Assembly: GCA_025769875.1 (NCBI GenBank)
Contig: JAGFNK010000204.1
Span: 1-64,000, forward strand
Length of the DNA: 64,000 nt
Direction: 5' to 3'
Origin: Russula earlei
Taxonomy: Eukaryota; Basidiomycota; Agaricomycetes; Russulales; Russulaceae
In this document: positions 33,198 to 43,913 of the stretch, one piece after another
Layout of the letters: the number at the start of each line of letters is the position of its first letter
How positions within the stretch are numbered: the stretch's first letter is position 1
Translations under genes and position numbers: made by a program
Notes under the pieces: model-generated
What the model was told of the DNA's origin: nothing
The model's database searches: none
What the model saw: only the letters and a program-made list of their open reading frames with translations

Positions 33198-34444
33198 TAG
33201 GGTTTTTCCGGCCCGGCTTGGCCTGAAAGCCCCGGCTTTGGCTCGGCCTGAGGCGGCTTTGGCTTTCTAAAACCCCAGGCCAGGCCAAAGCCGTCAAACC
33301 CGGCTTGGCTCTGGCTTGGCCTGGCCTAGGCCACGGCTTTTGTACGTAAGATTTTCTGTATCTGAGCCCGCTGGCCACATGACTTGTACCACCCTTGCGC
33401 ATTCACTTTCCCGAAGGGAACGTCTTTCATCCCACTCACATCCCTCCTTCCAACTATCGTCATTCCTTTCACCTCACTCTCCTTTCCTCGCGTTCCCACT
33501 CTTGACGTCATCCCCACCGCGTTGCCCACTCCATGTCAGCAGACTATGACAACGGCTCAATTCAATCGCCGTCGACGTCACTCGCCTTGGTGCTCAATGC
33601 CTTCATCCCTTCGGTCTTCAAGTCGGAGCACGGCTCCTCCCCACACTTCGACCTACGGCATGACACCATCGCCGTCCGGCTGCGCCTCGCGCCCTCCCAA
33701 GACCGTCCCTCAAGCATCGTCCTCGCGTCCGCCACACGTCTACGCACGGACCCGTATGACGCGTTCGTCATCGTCACCATCGCCTTACTCGAGGGCTCGC
33801 TGCCCACAGCGCCTCGCCCATCGTCATTGCCGCCCTATTCGAGGGCTCGCTGCCCATAACGTCTCGCCCCCGACATCATTGCCGCATCGCCTCGTGCTCG
33901 CGGATTCGCAGTAGGAGGACTTTAGAATAGCACTTTTGTATTTAAATATCAAATATATTACGGAGTCGTTATGTTCTGGAGAGCATGATGAGGCATGGTA
34001 AGAGCATGGATTATACATGTGGAATGAGTGAAGTCCAGTGTACAACATGGTACGCTGCGGGACGAAGCGATCTAAGACTGAGGAAAGGGATTACGAGCAA
34101 CCAACGCAACTGAGCATTGCACATTGACATATAGGCCACCAAGGCTTATATTGTACATGTACTTGACTCAAGCAAAAAGGAAGGTTGAGAGGGAAGCACA
34201 GATACGACGATGAAAAATGACAGGGAACAATGGTGTGTCCATGTCCATGTAAAGTTGATAAATTAAAGTTTGATGATTACCCCAAATGATCAAAGCCGGG
34301 GCTTGACGGCCCGGCTTTGGCTTTTCAAATGACAGGCCGGGCCAAAGCCGTCACGAAGCCGTCACTTTGGCCCGGCTCGGCCCGGCCTATTTCGGCCTGG
34401 CTTGGCCCGGCTCACGGCCTGAGGCCGGGCCGGGCACAACCCTA
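33198..34444. mobile_element. 1.25-kb hAT-like non-autonomous element with 8-bp TSD
   Basis: The ends read TAGGGTTTTTCCGGCCCGG and the inverse of CCGGGCACAACCCTA, and GTCCGCAG is duplicated at 33190-33197 and 34445-34452. The subterminal 130-150 bp on both sides are built from CGGCTTTGGC / GGCCCGGCTT units in inverted orientation. The interior has C-rich open frames (such as 33533-33859) without a recognised transposase. Eight-base TSDs are the hAT hallmark. Confidence 0.8.
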
Positions 34445-34541
34445 GTCCGCAGCTTATGATACGAAGTTCAGGAAGTAAATGTAGGAGGACTCACATTGTT
34501 GACCCCAGTAAGTAACAATAACTTTCGCGTCACTTCAGAAT

Positions 34542-35285
34542 ATGATATGTACCTCATATTTATCAAAGCTAAAGCCGTCTATGCGCCCAGCCACATCGCG
34601 CATTGGACCGTCGGTTGTTCTCAAGATTCTCAGCGATAGCAGTGGTGACGAACTCGAATTCCTGCAATACCTCAACGGCATCAAGGAGCCTGCGAATCGC
34701 ACGATTCCTTTGCTTGAGGTCATTCGCCTCGACATTGGTAAACAGTTAATTATGCTACCCTGGAGATCGCCCCTCCATGAAGTACTGCTATTTCGCCAGT
34801 GTCCCGACGACATTGTATCGCTTTGTGCCCAATTCATAGAGGGTGTTTCATTCCTGCACAACCACAAAGTCGCTCATTGCGACCTGAAGCCGGGAAACAT
34901 CGTCGTCGATCTTGAACAGCAGCCAGCACAATTATTCATCATCGACTTCAACCTGGCCGAATTCGTCAAAAGTGAGGAAACGATGGTCGAGGGGTGGTGT
35001 GGGACACCGCCATGGATCGCACCCGAAGTCGGAACGCAAGACGGACCGGCGCAGTGGTTCAGCCCCATCCTGGCTGATCGGTGGGCTTGCGGAGAAATGA
35101 TAAGGTACTTTGCACAGTATACGCCGTCTCCTAACAGAAGACAGGATCTTGTGGCACTCGCGGAACCGCTTCTCCACAAGGATCCCAGAGCAAGACCGTC
35201 GCTGAGCGGCCTCAAAATCAATACAACGACGAAGCGAAGATTGGAAGCAGATCAGGAGGAGCCCCTGCAGAAACAGCGCGGTTGA
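34542..35285 (+). CDS. CRN-derived kinase-only protein
   Basis: A 247-residue open frame matches the kinase of the gene at 245-2947 (about 90% identity by eye). It has VVLKIL lysine, ELEFLQYL (alpha-C Glu), IMLPWRSPLHE, catalytic loop AHCDLKPGN, IIDFNLAEF, GTPPWIAPEV, DRWACGEMI. The frame that was closed by TAA in the first copy is open here. The HRD Arg is Cys, but the catalytic Asp, Asn and DFN Asp remain. The Crinkler head is absent: only TLLTP and an intron donor precede it (34490-34510), and the start lies in former intron sequence. Function untested; Ser/Thr kinase-like fold is well supported. Confidence 0.6.
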   Translation: MICTSYLSKLKPSMRPATSRIGPSVVLKILSDSSGDELEFLQYLNGIKEPANRTIPLLEVIRLDIGKQLIMLPWRSPLHEVLLFRQCPDDIVSLCAQFIEGVSFLHNHKVAHCDLKPGNIVVDLEQQPAQLFIIDFNLAEFVKSEETMVEGWCGTPPWIAPEVGTQDGPAQWFSPILADRWACGEMIRYFAQYTPSPNRRQDLVALAEPLLHKDPRARPSLSGLKINTTTKRRLEADQEEPLQKQRG

Positions 35286-35440
35286 ACTGGTGCGTTTGCC
35301 TCAGTATTTCCTCGGTCCTACCCCACGAACTCACCGCGCCTACACCCGGTTTGCTACAGTCACCACATAATGTTTTGCGAGTGCCTCTCGGGAGCGCGCG
35401 GCTGGCGAAGGCGTTGCTTCAGTTTCCCATACCTTGTAGT
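35286..35440 (+). repeat. 3' flank shared with first CRN copy
   Basis: Near-identical to 2948-3098, ending at CCATACCTTG where copy one carries the MITE. Confidence 0.7.
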
Positions 35441-35834
35441 GTCAATAGCACAAGACGGAGGGAGCGAGGCTTGAGTTGATTGGAATGAATGTGGTATATA
35501 TAATAACGGGAGAACGTTGGACCATCCTTGTCAATGAATGGGATGGGACATATCGCTGTAAGAAATGACCGTCTGGAGTGGTCCGTGATTTACTAAGTTT
35601 GTCAATCAAAGGCTGACGTGACGCACGTGACGCAGCGCGTGTTGCCCCTAGTCAGCCGATTCGAGCACCCATTTGGGCCATGTCTACTTTTGGATCTACT
35701 TTCCATTTTGAGAACACTCAAACACTCTTGTTGCCACTTGCCAGTTTGTGGGTGGTTTGAGCCAATTGGAGCCGTCCCATTTCTACTTTTGGATCTATCA
35801 GACACCCCGAGTCGCGCGACCTCTTTCTACAACC
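35441..35834. other. intergenic, no gene recognised
   Basis: Contains TATATATAATAA near 35495 and two copies of a TCTACTTTTGGATCTA motif about 100 bp apart (35684, 35783). The missing N-terminus of the following hydrolase is not found here. Confidence 0.4.
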
Positions 35835-36929
35835 CTGCGCGAAAACCTCTCCTACTGAAAGGCGCTGCAGGTCCGCTCAGTGGCGAATTGCACAGCGCAA
35901 ACGACTTTCATGGCCGGGTGCGCATATGCTCGTCTATCAAAGTTACCCATGCATTGAGACGTATCATCAGCGATGGGCTAAGTGGCATCACGGTTACACC
36001 CAGAGCTGAACCTTCCACCGGATTACCTTTCCGAGTCGACTCGAAATCATCCTCATCTCGAGATCAGCGACAGTCCCGCGCCTGAAGCCACTCTTGGCCT
36101 TCTACGCGAGCACGCTGCACTGTCAGTGACGTATGTCTCGTTAGGCCCGCTGACCAATCTCGCGCGGATGTTGTGGACGGACGGTGCTTGTGTGCGCGAG
36201 CGAATTGGCTGCGTCGTGATCATTGGAGGCGTGCTCGACGTGCCCGGAAACGCGACACCTTCCGCCGAATGTGCCTGCTTCAATTTTCTCCCATATTGCC
36301 AGTCTCGCTGACGGTCATTGGGTGTCGCCCAGTCAATTTCCTTGTGGACCCATACGCGGTCGACGAGGTGCTGATATCCCCGACAACGCGCTTGCCGCCC
36401 GGACGCGTGCTTCTCCCGCTTGATGTCACATCACATCCGCCCACTTGCTCCCGTTCCGTGGCTATGCAACGCGGGTCGACCCTGCGTTCGCAGCAGACAA
36501 ACCGTCCGTGCATACGGCCAAGCCACCGGTTACCCACTTTACCAGCGCCTTCCCATGACGCACGCGCAGTGTTATGCGCGCGTATGGCCGGGACGCAATG
36601 GAATTGCACAATGCCGTTTGGGCGGCGATCGCACATCCACCTGGGCTAGAAGGGTTCGCACCCGGGTGGACAGCGCGCCATCGCGTGTTTCGGATAGAAC
36701 GGTGCTTCATGCTATGCATCATGCCATGGTACACTCAGCAATCCAACGGTTCTGAATACACAAGTGCGTGGTCGACAGGCGCGACGATCAGAAAGCACGC
36801 GCACCGGGAGCAAACCGCGCACATGTGGACGCGGAACTGAAGAAGCGCATGGTGACTGGGTCTGCAGAAACGGGTGACCTTGGCTTACTCGAGTCCGTTG
36901 TGATGCCTGCTGTTGAAGATGAACGTTGA
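35835..36929 (+). pseudogene. inosine-uridine-preferring nucleoside hydrolase, 5'-truncated
   Basis: Pieces in changing frames follow the IUNH family in order: KPLLLKGAAGPL, FHG then (after an intron) DGLSGI, TYVSLGPLTNLARML, GCVVIIGGVLDVPGN, NFLVDPYAVDEVL, RVLLPLDVTS, GRDAMELHNAVWAAIAHPP and the tail VVDRRDDQKARAPGANRAHVDAELKK to TGA 36929. The N-terminal DxxxDD calcium/active-site block is absent, and at least three frame changes are needed. The enzyme would split nucleosides into base and ribose. The gene lies between CRN copy two and the broken FYVE gene. Confidence 0.7.
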
Positions 36930-37306
36930 ACCGTCACGCCCATGACAGGATGAGCAAGAAGGTATACCCGTGGTCGAAGGCACGCCAGGCGCCGAGGCAC
37001 TTCTTCAAATCATGTTAAAGCGGATATGGCACGTCGAAGTCGTTCCCCTTCCAGCGAGGGAGATTTGCCTTATAGGCGGAAACACAAGTCAGTTTATATT
37101 TAGCAGTGCTCTACTTTTTCTGCGTTGGTAAAAACATACAAAAGGCAACTGACCAACCGCAACGTTGGATACATCTCCCGTCGCAACTGCTCACTTTCTG
37201 GGTGCAATGATGCCAACCATCACCTTTGTGGGGTTCCGGTCTGGGTAGAGCGCATTGTCAGGCTCGCCTACCAAGTCATCTGTCACCCAGTTGAGATGCA
37301 GATCTG

Positions 37307-38006
37307 CGTCCGTTGGCTAGACTTAAGAAGTATGTCGACGCATACAATATCAGCGCGGATGGTGTTCTTGAGAAGGATGACCTGATAGCCAAGATCATCC
37401 CATCTCCGTCAGGGTGAGTTCCATCCCATAATAGCTCTATCTTTGCAAACATCGCGCATAGGAAAATGGATGTCTACCATACGCAAATGAGGTAATGTAT
37501 CGTTCCTTCTACAGTTACTACATCGTGTCTGCTCATATCGGCTTGTAGAGTTTCTACAGGAATCACTCAGTCCCCAACGGTCGAACCGGTAGACCTGAGG
37601 GCTGTTCTCAAGGCGTGAGGAGACACAACCTGTACCTGTATAGCTCACTCCTCCGAGACAATTTCCCAACAGTACCTCTTCCATTTTCCCCCGTCCAGAT
37701 CTCGATCCATCCCGACACAGAGATCCTCACCAGGACCACGAAGAACGACGCCTCAGGCTCCGCCACCGTCGCAGCAATCCTCTCGCACGCAGCCATATCC
37801 TCCTCCACGTCCAACTCCGCCTCCGATGACCCCCCCTCGACCCAATCATTCGAGCGACGGACACCCTCCTCAACCTCGCCCTAACACGACTTATAATCCT
37901 GGTCGGGGCATGACGCCCGTTAATGGAAACTCGACTAATTCTACAACCCACTCACCATCAGCCGCTCCGCCACCGCCACAGATACCTTCTCTGGATCAAT
38001 TAGTTC
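37307..38006 (+). pseudogene. FYVE-type/SAP-like protein gene, C-terminal part
   Basis: Plus-strand pieces read LRPLARLKKYVDAYNISADGVLEKDDLIAKII, a SAP-like helix pair, then after introns EFYRNHSVPNGR, PDLDPSRH and a long Pro/Ser/Thr-rich tail ending PPPPQIPSLDQLV. These blocks usually follow an N-terminal FYVE-like zinc finger in basidiomycete E3-ligase-like proteins. Here that finger lies next door on the opposite strand. An ATG at 37027 (MARRSRSPSSEG, then a donor) could be an unrelated start. Frame shifts occur in the Pro-rich part. Confidence 0.5.
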
Positions 38007-38313
38007 TCTATACAGAATGCACAAACAGGAACCGGGTCAAAACCAGCGCTGAGACCTTCCCTCGGCATGACGGCGTGATAACCCGAACACGACGAACAAT
38101 AGGAATAGCCTACGGGAGACAGCCATAACGGGGATGAAACGTGAATATTCAGATACCGGACGCACCGCAATGATTACACCTGCGCGCGCGAGTAAAGACG
38201 ATATTAAATTCCTTGTTGCACTTGCGGCAACTGATGTCTGCACGCGAGGAAGCGTAGGGAGGAGGAGCGGGCCCGCTGAGGAGGGGCATTCCGGTTGTGC
38301 TGCGATCGGTCAT
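38000..38313 (-). pseudogene. FYVE-type zinc-finger gene, N-terminal exons
   Basis: Minus-strand exon 38313-38166 starts MTDRSTTGMPLLSGPAPPPY and holds CRKCNKEFNIVFTRARRCNHC. After a 56-bp intron (38165-38110), exon 38109-38002 goes on GYSYCSSCSGYHAVMP and VPVCAFC, then stops at the junction with the plus-strand tail. The Cys pattern and RRC/RHHC-like core are FYVE-type (phosphoinositide or ubiquitin-ligase associated). The ATG is 37 bp downstream of the FMO stop. Confidence 0.6.
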
Positions 38314-38350
38314 GTAGTCAAGTGTTGGGGAACGGCTTGGTCAGCCTCTT

Positions 38351-39855
38351 TTATAACGTGACCGACATCTCACTCCGCTTTATAAGCCTTCTACACAATT
38401 CCACCCAGTCCTCCAACCCGTTCACGCCCACACCTTTTAACCATTCCTCCGCCTTTCCACTCTCTTCGATTTCTTGCCACTCTCTCTGCAGAACAAACTT
38501 GTGCTTCCAAAGTTCGATTTCCCAGTCCGGAGCTCTCCAATCCTTCCCTAAAAAGGCTTTGAGTTGTGCTCGATATTCGAATGGTTCCAGAAGCGCAAAA
38601 CGAAACCAGGCATGGGCAATATGCAATGGGTCATCCGTCCCTTCTCTATGCACGAGTGCTTGCACGCGCTTCACAATATCCTCAGCACATGCCTGAGTAT
38701 CGAGAGACTCGGAATCCTGCAAGACCCGTACGATAACGCGTGCTTGGTCTTCGAAGAGCGGAAAGGGCGCCCCACGCACAGGTAACCCCGAAAACGCAAT
38801 AGAAGCTGTCGGGAAATCTCCTCCTAAAGGAAAAATGTGGAGTGCGAGCGGAAAGACATGGTACGTCGAGTTGTAGAGCTTGTTTGGCAGCGGCGGCGGC
38901 AGGGAAGGAACCCCCGACGTGATCTGTGAAAGGAATGGAAAGGACATCTCGTAGCCCGTCGCCAGAATTACCAAGTCGATATTGGATTCGATGGAACCGT
39001 CTTGCAATAAAACCGTCCCGCCATCCTGGTATTCTGCAACTCGTCCCACCTTTCTGTATGCGTCTGTGTCATCAGGATATATGAGACCGGCCTCAGAAGC
39101 TGATCCGGGTGTTGAATGTAGAAGAAGTGGTGTGACCCCCGTCATATGCGCGCAGATATCCACTGCGCTTGGGCCCCCGCCAACTACCATGACCTTTTTA
39201 TGATGAGCAAACGCAGTGGGGTGTCGATACCATGCAGAATGGATCGCGCGTCCCGAGCCAAGCCAATTATGCAATCCAGCCGCGACCGGATATCGAGGCT
39301 TACGGTAATGCCCGTTGGCCACAATGACGAAGTCAAACTGAAGTTCCTCGCGCGTAGACAAGGTGACATGCCATTCCTTAGAGTCCATATCCCAAAAGGT
39401 TTGCTCCACCCGTGTACCAAGTCGCACATAACGGAGCAAATCGAAGTGCATCGCGTAGTCTTCAAGATATTTCAGTATGGCGTCCGCACTCGGGAAAAGA
39501 GCGGTCTCTGGTGGGAATGAGAAACTCGGGTACGCCATCACAGGTATTGGGAGATTCGCGGAAAGCGAGTCATATAGCGATGTCAAGGGTGGGTTTCCAG
39601 AGGGAGGGGCGGGATACCTAGCTCAAGGTGTGAGAAGTGGGAGGCATGATGGTGTGATGGACGATACCACACTCCACCGACTCTGTTCCTTTCCTCGAAC
39701 GCGACCAACGTCCATTGACCTGATTGTACCTGTTCTGTCTCCGTGAGTATCTTCAACGTCGCGAGCCCGTTGGCACCTGCTCCGATGATGCACACGCGCT
39801 TGGGTACTTCCTTGGGCCCAAAAGGCTCTAGTGAACCCCCACACCCCAGGCTCAA
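38351..39855 (-). CDS. flavin-containing monooxygenase
   Basis: Two exons (39855-39668, 39617-38351) with a 50-bp intron give 484 residues. The intron is needed because the unspliced frame stops; splicing yields GGVWYPAPPSGNPPLTSLYDSL as in the family. Residues ~24-30 hold the FAD-binding GAGANG, then NLPIPVMAYPSFSFPP, the FMO signature area (GSGRAIHSAWYRHP), the NADPH site GGGPSAVD, and LATGYEMSFPF. The C-terminal helical part is complete. Known: class B monooxygenases oxidise N- or S-containing small molecules with NADPH and O2; the substrate cannot be inferred. Length and motif order are normal, and no break is seen. Confidence 0.88.
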
Positions 39856-40112
39856 TAAGCAAATTCGCCCAGTTTATGCTCTTAGAATGCACATACCAGA
39901 CACATTCTCTGCCATACTCTTTTCTGATGAGAAAGAACGGGCCCACGTCACCAGCTTTGCCCTCCGTCCAAGATAAATGCACCGGTCCGGTGTTGGCTAT
40001 CGCAAAAAGTAATTCTTAATATGGGAAAGAGTAAAATCAAAGCAAAATTGCTTGGCTTTTCTAGCCTTCCGACATTAGTGAAATGAACGTATTGAAAGAC
40101 ACTTCTCGGGAG

Positions 40113-40511
40113 CTAGTCATGCAAACCAAGGATCATAGTGCGCTCGCAGGTCCCCCGACGGGGCTCGCACTGAGGCCACCAAGGGGCCCCACCCCCCAAA
40201 CACTGCTCGTGAGTAGTACCCAGCTCATGCAGCTCTTCGATGATCCCTAAGCGCTCCCGGTGCTCGGCCTCGCTTTCCCGTTGTAGCGGCTTGTCGTGTT
40301 TGTGGTGGATTTCGCTCCACCAAAGGGCGAAGACACGCGGAGCGCCTTCGCCGTGCGACGCGCTATATATGCCTCCGGATCCGGAAGGACCCGGACAAAA
40401 TTTTTGGAGAACCCCCCCTTCCCCCGTGAAGGGGGGGTTTGCCCAAAATGATTTTCGTCTCGATCCCGCGTTTATCTCACAAAGTTTCAGATCGCTCACA
40501 CTATGAGCCAA
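40113..40511 (-). CDS. hypothetical protein, 132 residues
   Basis: A minus-strand open frame from ATG 40511 reads MAHSVSDLKLCEINAGS, a Gly-rich part with PPFTGEGG encoded inside a G/C palindrome, then a hydrophilic helical part (ALWWSEIHHKHDK, HRERLGIIEELHELGTTHEQC) and GGGAPWWPQCEP. I recognise no domain. GC content rises above its surroundings, and a TATATATAG lies inside the frame. It could be a small gene or part of a repeat. Confidence 0.35.
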   Translation of the reverse strand: MAHSVSDLKLCEINAGSRRKSFWANPPFTGEGGVLQKFCPGPSGSGGIYSASHGEGAPRVFALWWSEIHHKHDKPLQRESEAEHRERLGIIEELHELGTTHEQCLGGGAPWWPQCEPRRGTCERTMILGLHD

Positions 40512-40740
40512 AAAAAATAATTACAGTAAGTCCTGTGCAATTCCTATGTGTGCAATACTAGGAACCTTATGTATTTTGTTGGTTAAGGTTATGGTTTCGA
40601 GGCATTACTACCACTACTGTGACCGCCGCATACTGACACCGAACCCTCATTGACTAGCTCTTACCCATATATCCATCGTCTCTATTGTCGAATTCACAAC
40701 TTCCGTAATTGACCGGTGTCGCATAGTGGTGTCCAAGAGC

Positions 40741-42516
40741 ATGTCCGTCATTCCCTCACCATCATCCGGCTCTGCCCGTCCCAGGCCATCACTTCCTAGC
40801 TCCCCTCACTCATCGACACCGGCTGATGGCACCTCTTCGAGCCACAGCCTGGTAAGGAAGAATTCTGTACACCTCCAGGTAGAGTCTAGTCAAAATCAAA
40901 GTCGACTCGGACGTGTGTCTTCTCTCCAACAACTGCTACGCGCTGACCTGACCAATCCGACGTAGGCCGGGTGACCATCAACATGCTACCTGATGGTGTC
41001 CTCCTAGACATATTCGGCTGTTATGTGAATGACCAGAATGTACGGACAAGTGATTGGCATACTCTTCTTCATGTATGTCAAAGATGGCGATACCTCACCT
41101 TTGCGTCACCACTTCGCCTGGGCCTGCGACTCGAGTACACGGGAAAGAAACCTATGGCGGCGATGCTGGATGTCTGGCCTGTCTTGCCTATTGTAATAAC
41201 ACAATCAACCTGGGTCGGTGACCACGGAATGTCATGTGCCAACAACATAGTCACTGCACTTGAGTCTGAGCACTCCGACCACATACATGGGATTCAGCTG
41301 TTTGATATTCCAAGTTCGCTGTTGGAAAGAGTCGCAGCAGCGATGCAGAAGCCATTCCCAGAGCTGTTAGACGTTCTGATTTGGGTGACAACTAGTGGTG
41401 CGCCGGTCCTTTCCAATTCATTCTTGGGCGGTTCTGCCCCCAATTTGCGATCCCTCCGTTTGGACCGCACTCCATTTCCAGCAATGCAAAAATTGCTATT
41501 GTCTGCTGATGAACTTTCTGATTTGGGTGACAACTAGTGGTGCGCCGGTCCTTTCCAATTCATTCTTGGGCGGTTCTGCCCCCAATTTGCGATCCCTCCG
41601 TTTGGACCGCACTCCATTTCCAGCAATGCAAAAATTGCTATTGTCTGCTGATGAACTTGTTGTTCTTGATCTTTGGAGCATTCCAGACTCTGGGTACATT
41701 TCACCCCAGACGATGGTTACTTGTCTGTCCACAATGTCCAGACTCGAATCGCTTCACATCGAATTCCAGTCCCCTCGATCTCGCCCGGACCCAGACAACC
41801 GACGTCCCACCCCACTCACACGGCATGTCCTCCACTTCCTCGTATGGTGGGAGTTCAAAGGCGTTCACGAGTACTTGGAGGACGTCATGGCCTGGATTGA
41901 TGCCCCACATCTCTCCGAGCTGTCTACATTTTTCTTCATGGACCTCGACTTTCACGTCCCCCAACTTCACCGGTTCATAGGTCACTCAGAAGAGCTCAAG
42001 AAACTCAAGCGAGCGAGCATAGCCTTTACCCAAGGCTACGTTACCGTTACCCTTGCGCAATTTACGGTCAATTTTGTGCAACTCTTATTACAAATCCGGT
42101 GTCAAGAGTCAGACTGGCTGCTTTCGACTATGGCCCAGGTCTTCCATTCATCCTTGCCTCCCTTCTCCTCTTTAGAAGAGCTCGTTATCAACGACAAGTC
42201 TCCTGATCATCAACAACCACATTGGAAGGACGATATGGAGAGCACACAATGGTTAGAACTTTTAGATCCATTTGCTACTGTGAAGGACTTGTACCTGTCG
42301 AAAGGAGTTGCCTTACGTCTCGAGCATGCCCTGCAAGAGCTTGATTGGGAAAGGGTAGCAGAAGTGCTACCTGCTCTACAAAATATATTTGTGGAGGACC
42401 TCGAGCCATCGGGACTTGATCAGGCAGACCTTGGAAAGCTCGTTGCGGCAAGACAACTCTCCAGTCACCCTGTGGCCATCCATCGTTGGGGACCTGAAGG
42501 CTCACTTCATTTATGA
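40741..42516 (+). pseudogene. F-box protein with leucine-rich-like C-terminus, disrupted by tandem duplication
   Basis: The model is 40741-40912 joined to 40966-42516. A Ser-rich leader precedes the F-box (INMLPDGVLLDIFGCYV, DWHTLLHVCQRWRYLTFASPLRL). Irregular leucine-rich segments follow: LRSLRLDRTPFPAMQKLLLSADEL, LESLHIEFQS, LSELSTFFFMDLD, LPPFSSLEELVIND. The end is HPVAIHRWGPEGSLHL. An exact 142-bp tandem duplication (41374-41657) shifts the frame by one, so the product would end soon after. Known: F-box proteins recruit targets to SCF ubiquitin ligases. A mutilated paralogue lies at 4176-4293 and 9191-9631. Confidence 0.7.
41374..41657 (+). repeat. exact 142-bp tandem duplication in the F-box gene
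   Basis: 41374-41515 and 41516-41657 appear identical base for base. 142 is not a multiple of three. Confidence 0.93.
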
Positions 42517-43183
42517 ATCAATCAACGCCCTTTCCCTGGTTTCATCTGCGCACGGCCTGTCATTCTCTGCTGCGCTTGCTGTTTGACTCCAGAAACGTCG
42601 GTCACAGCGCTCTTACTCCCATAACCGCTTGTCTCTGTTTTTCCATCAAATCCAATATGAGAATTGACATCCATCTCAGTTGGACAGCCACGGTGGTCTC
42701 AATCACTCTGGGAAACATGACGCATGGTGGTGAATAAAAGTGATAAGTCGGACACTCTGCCTGACCCGAGGATGGTAACCGGCGATTGCTCTAGCCCCAG
42801 TGGACGAAGCCCTGCCTTTTTTCCCCTATATCCTCGCGTACATCGACCATGCTACTTCGAGGCATTGATGCAGACACCCTGATCCCCCCATATAAACACC
42901 ATAGTGTTCTAGTTTTCTTCAGGCGCAAGAATGCGGCCAATGGTGTTCACCACCGTGCGGCCCTCGATCGGATATCTGCATCTCGCCACGCAATATAATA
43001 ACCATTCCTTCCCCGGCAGGCCCAAAAGAAGGCATCTCCCTGCTTGCGATGTGGAGGTGCAGGTGCGGCTCGACCGCGCGGGCGATTTCAAACGACGCAT
43101 GAATTGGGCCTCCAGATTGCAAGGCAGTGCCTCAAGATTGCAAGGCAGTGCCTCAGGCGGCTGGGCTGTTGAAGATAGATGCA
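42517..43183. other. 3' flank of F-box gene with a 21-bp tandem repeat
   Basis: 42520-42935 is similar to the flank at 9640-10043. A minus-strand frame at 43122-42919 (AVEPHLHLHIASREMPSFGPAGEG) has an HLHLH run but no recognised domain. Near 43113-43154 a 21-bp unit containing GATTGCAAGGCAGTGCC is repeated. Confidence 0.4.
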
Positions 43184-43613
43184 GTGTGTGTGATTAGATA
43201 GCAGCAGATGATAAGATCGCAGGCTTATCTATCAGACAATAGTTCAGTTTGGTTGACACAAAACTAATATAAATAATGTACCTATCAGACAATAGCTACA
43301 ACACGTCATCAGTACTGTGAGATAGGATATCATAGTGTAAATACTCACTTCAGTTTGGTTGACACAAAACTGAAGTGATCTGCATACTTTGTGGCATTCT
43401 TAAGTACCTGAGACCGCCACTGGATGCAGTACAGTTAACTACCATCACGGATCACTAAGTAAGTCTGAGGATCAGTTGTAAGTAGCTACCGATTGTCCTA
43501 AATCACTCTATCAGTGTGACTAACGCATGCTGCAGTGTATGAGTTGAGCCGGTGATGCCTGGTCCGGGTGATCCAATGCATCAATGCATCTGAGTTGTGA
43601 TCATATCACAACA
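43184..43613 (-). repeat. putative solo LTR
   Basis: About 430 bp, opening on the minus strand TGTTGTGATATGATCACAAC and ending ...CACACA. It carries the internal repeat CAGTTTGGTTGACACAAAACT twice (43243, 43352) and CTATCAGACAATAG twice, as Copia LTR promoters often do. I could not find a clear TSD or partner. Confidence 0.4.
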
Positions 43614-43913
43614 CACCTGAGACTCTGGGCAGTGCAGATCTCAACATGGGCCTCCTGTGTATTATGATACGAATGGAGCGAGGTCTTGGAGCGGGACCAG
43701 GCACGAAAGGACCAGGAACAGCTTCAAGTAGGTAGCTATATGCGTGTACCCACGTGATATCTACGAGGGTCGAAGAACGGTAAATGCGTTGTCATTCTGA
43801 GTATAAATTTGGCGAGGCGCAGCAGGATGGATGAGAAGACGCAAGGGTCCATCTAAACATGGTGTTTGGCGGTACTTTTCGACAGAGCGCGAAATCCCGC
43901 ATTTGGCAATCCC

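Noticed and set aside
40400..40450. Possible terminator-like hairpin (CCCCCCTT / AAGGGGGG)
   Set aside because: Intrinsic bacterial terminators do not apply here; it lies inside an open frame and may be a repeat.
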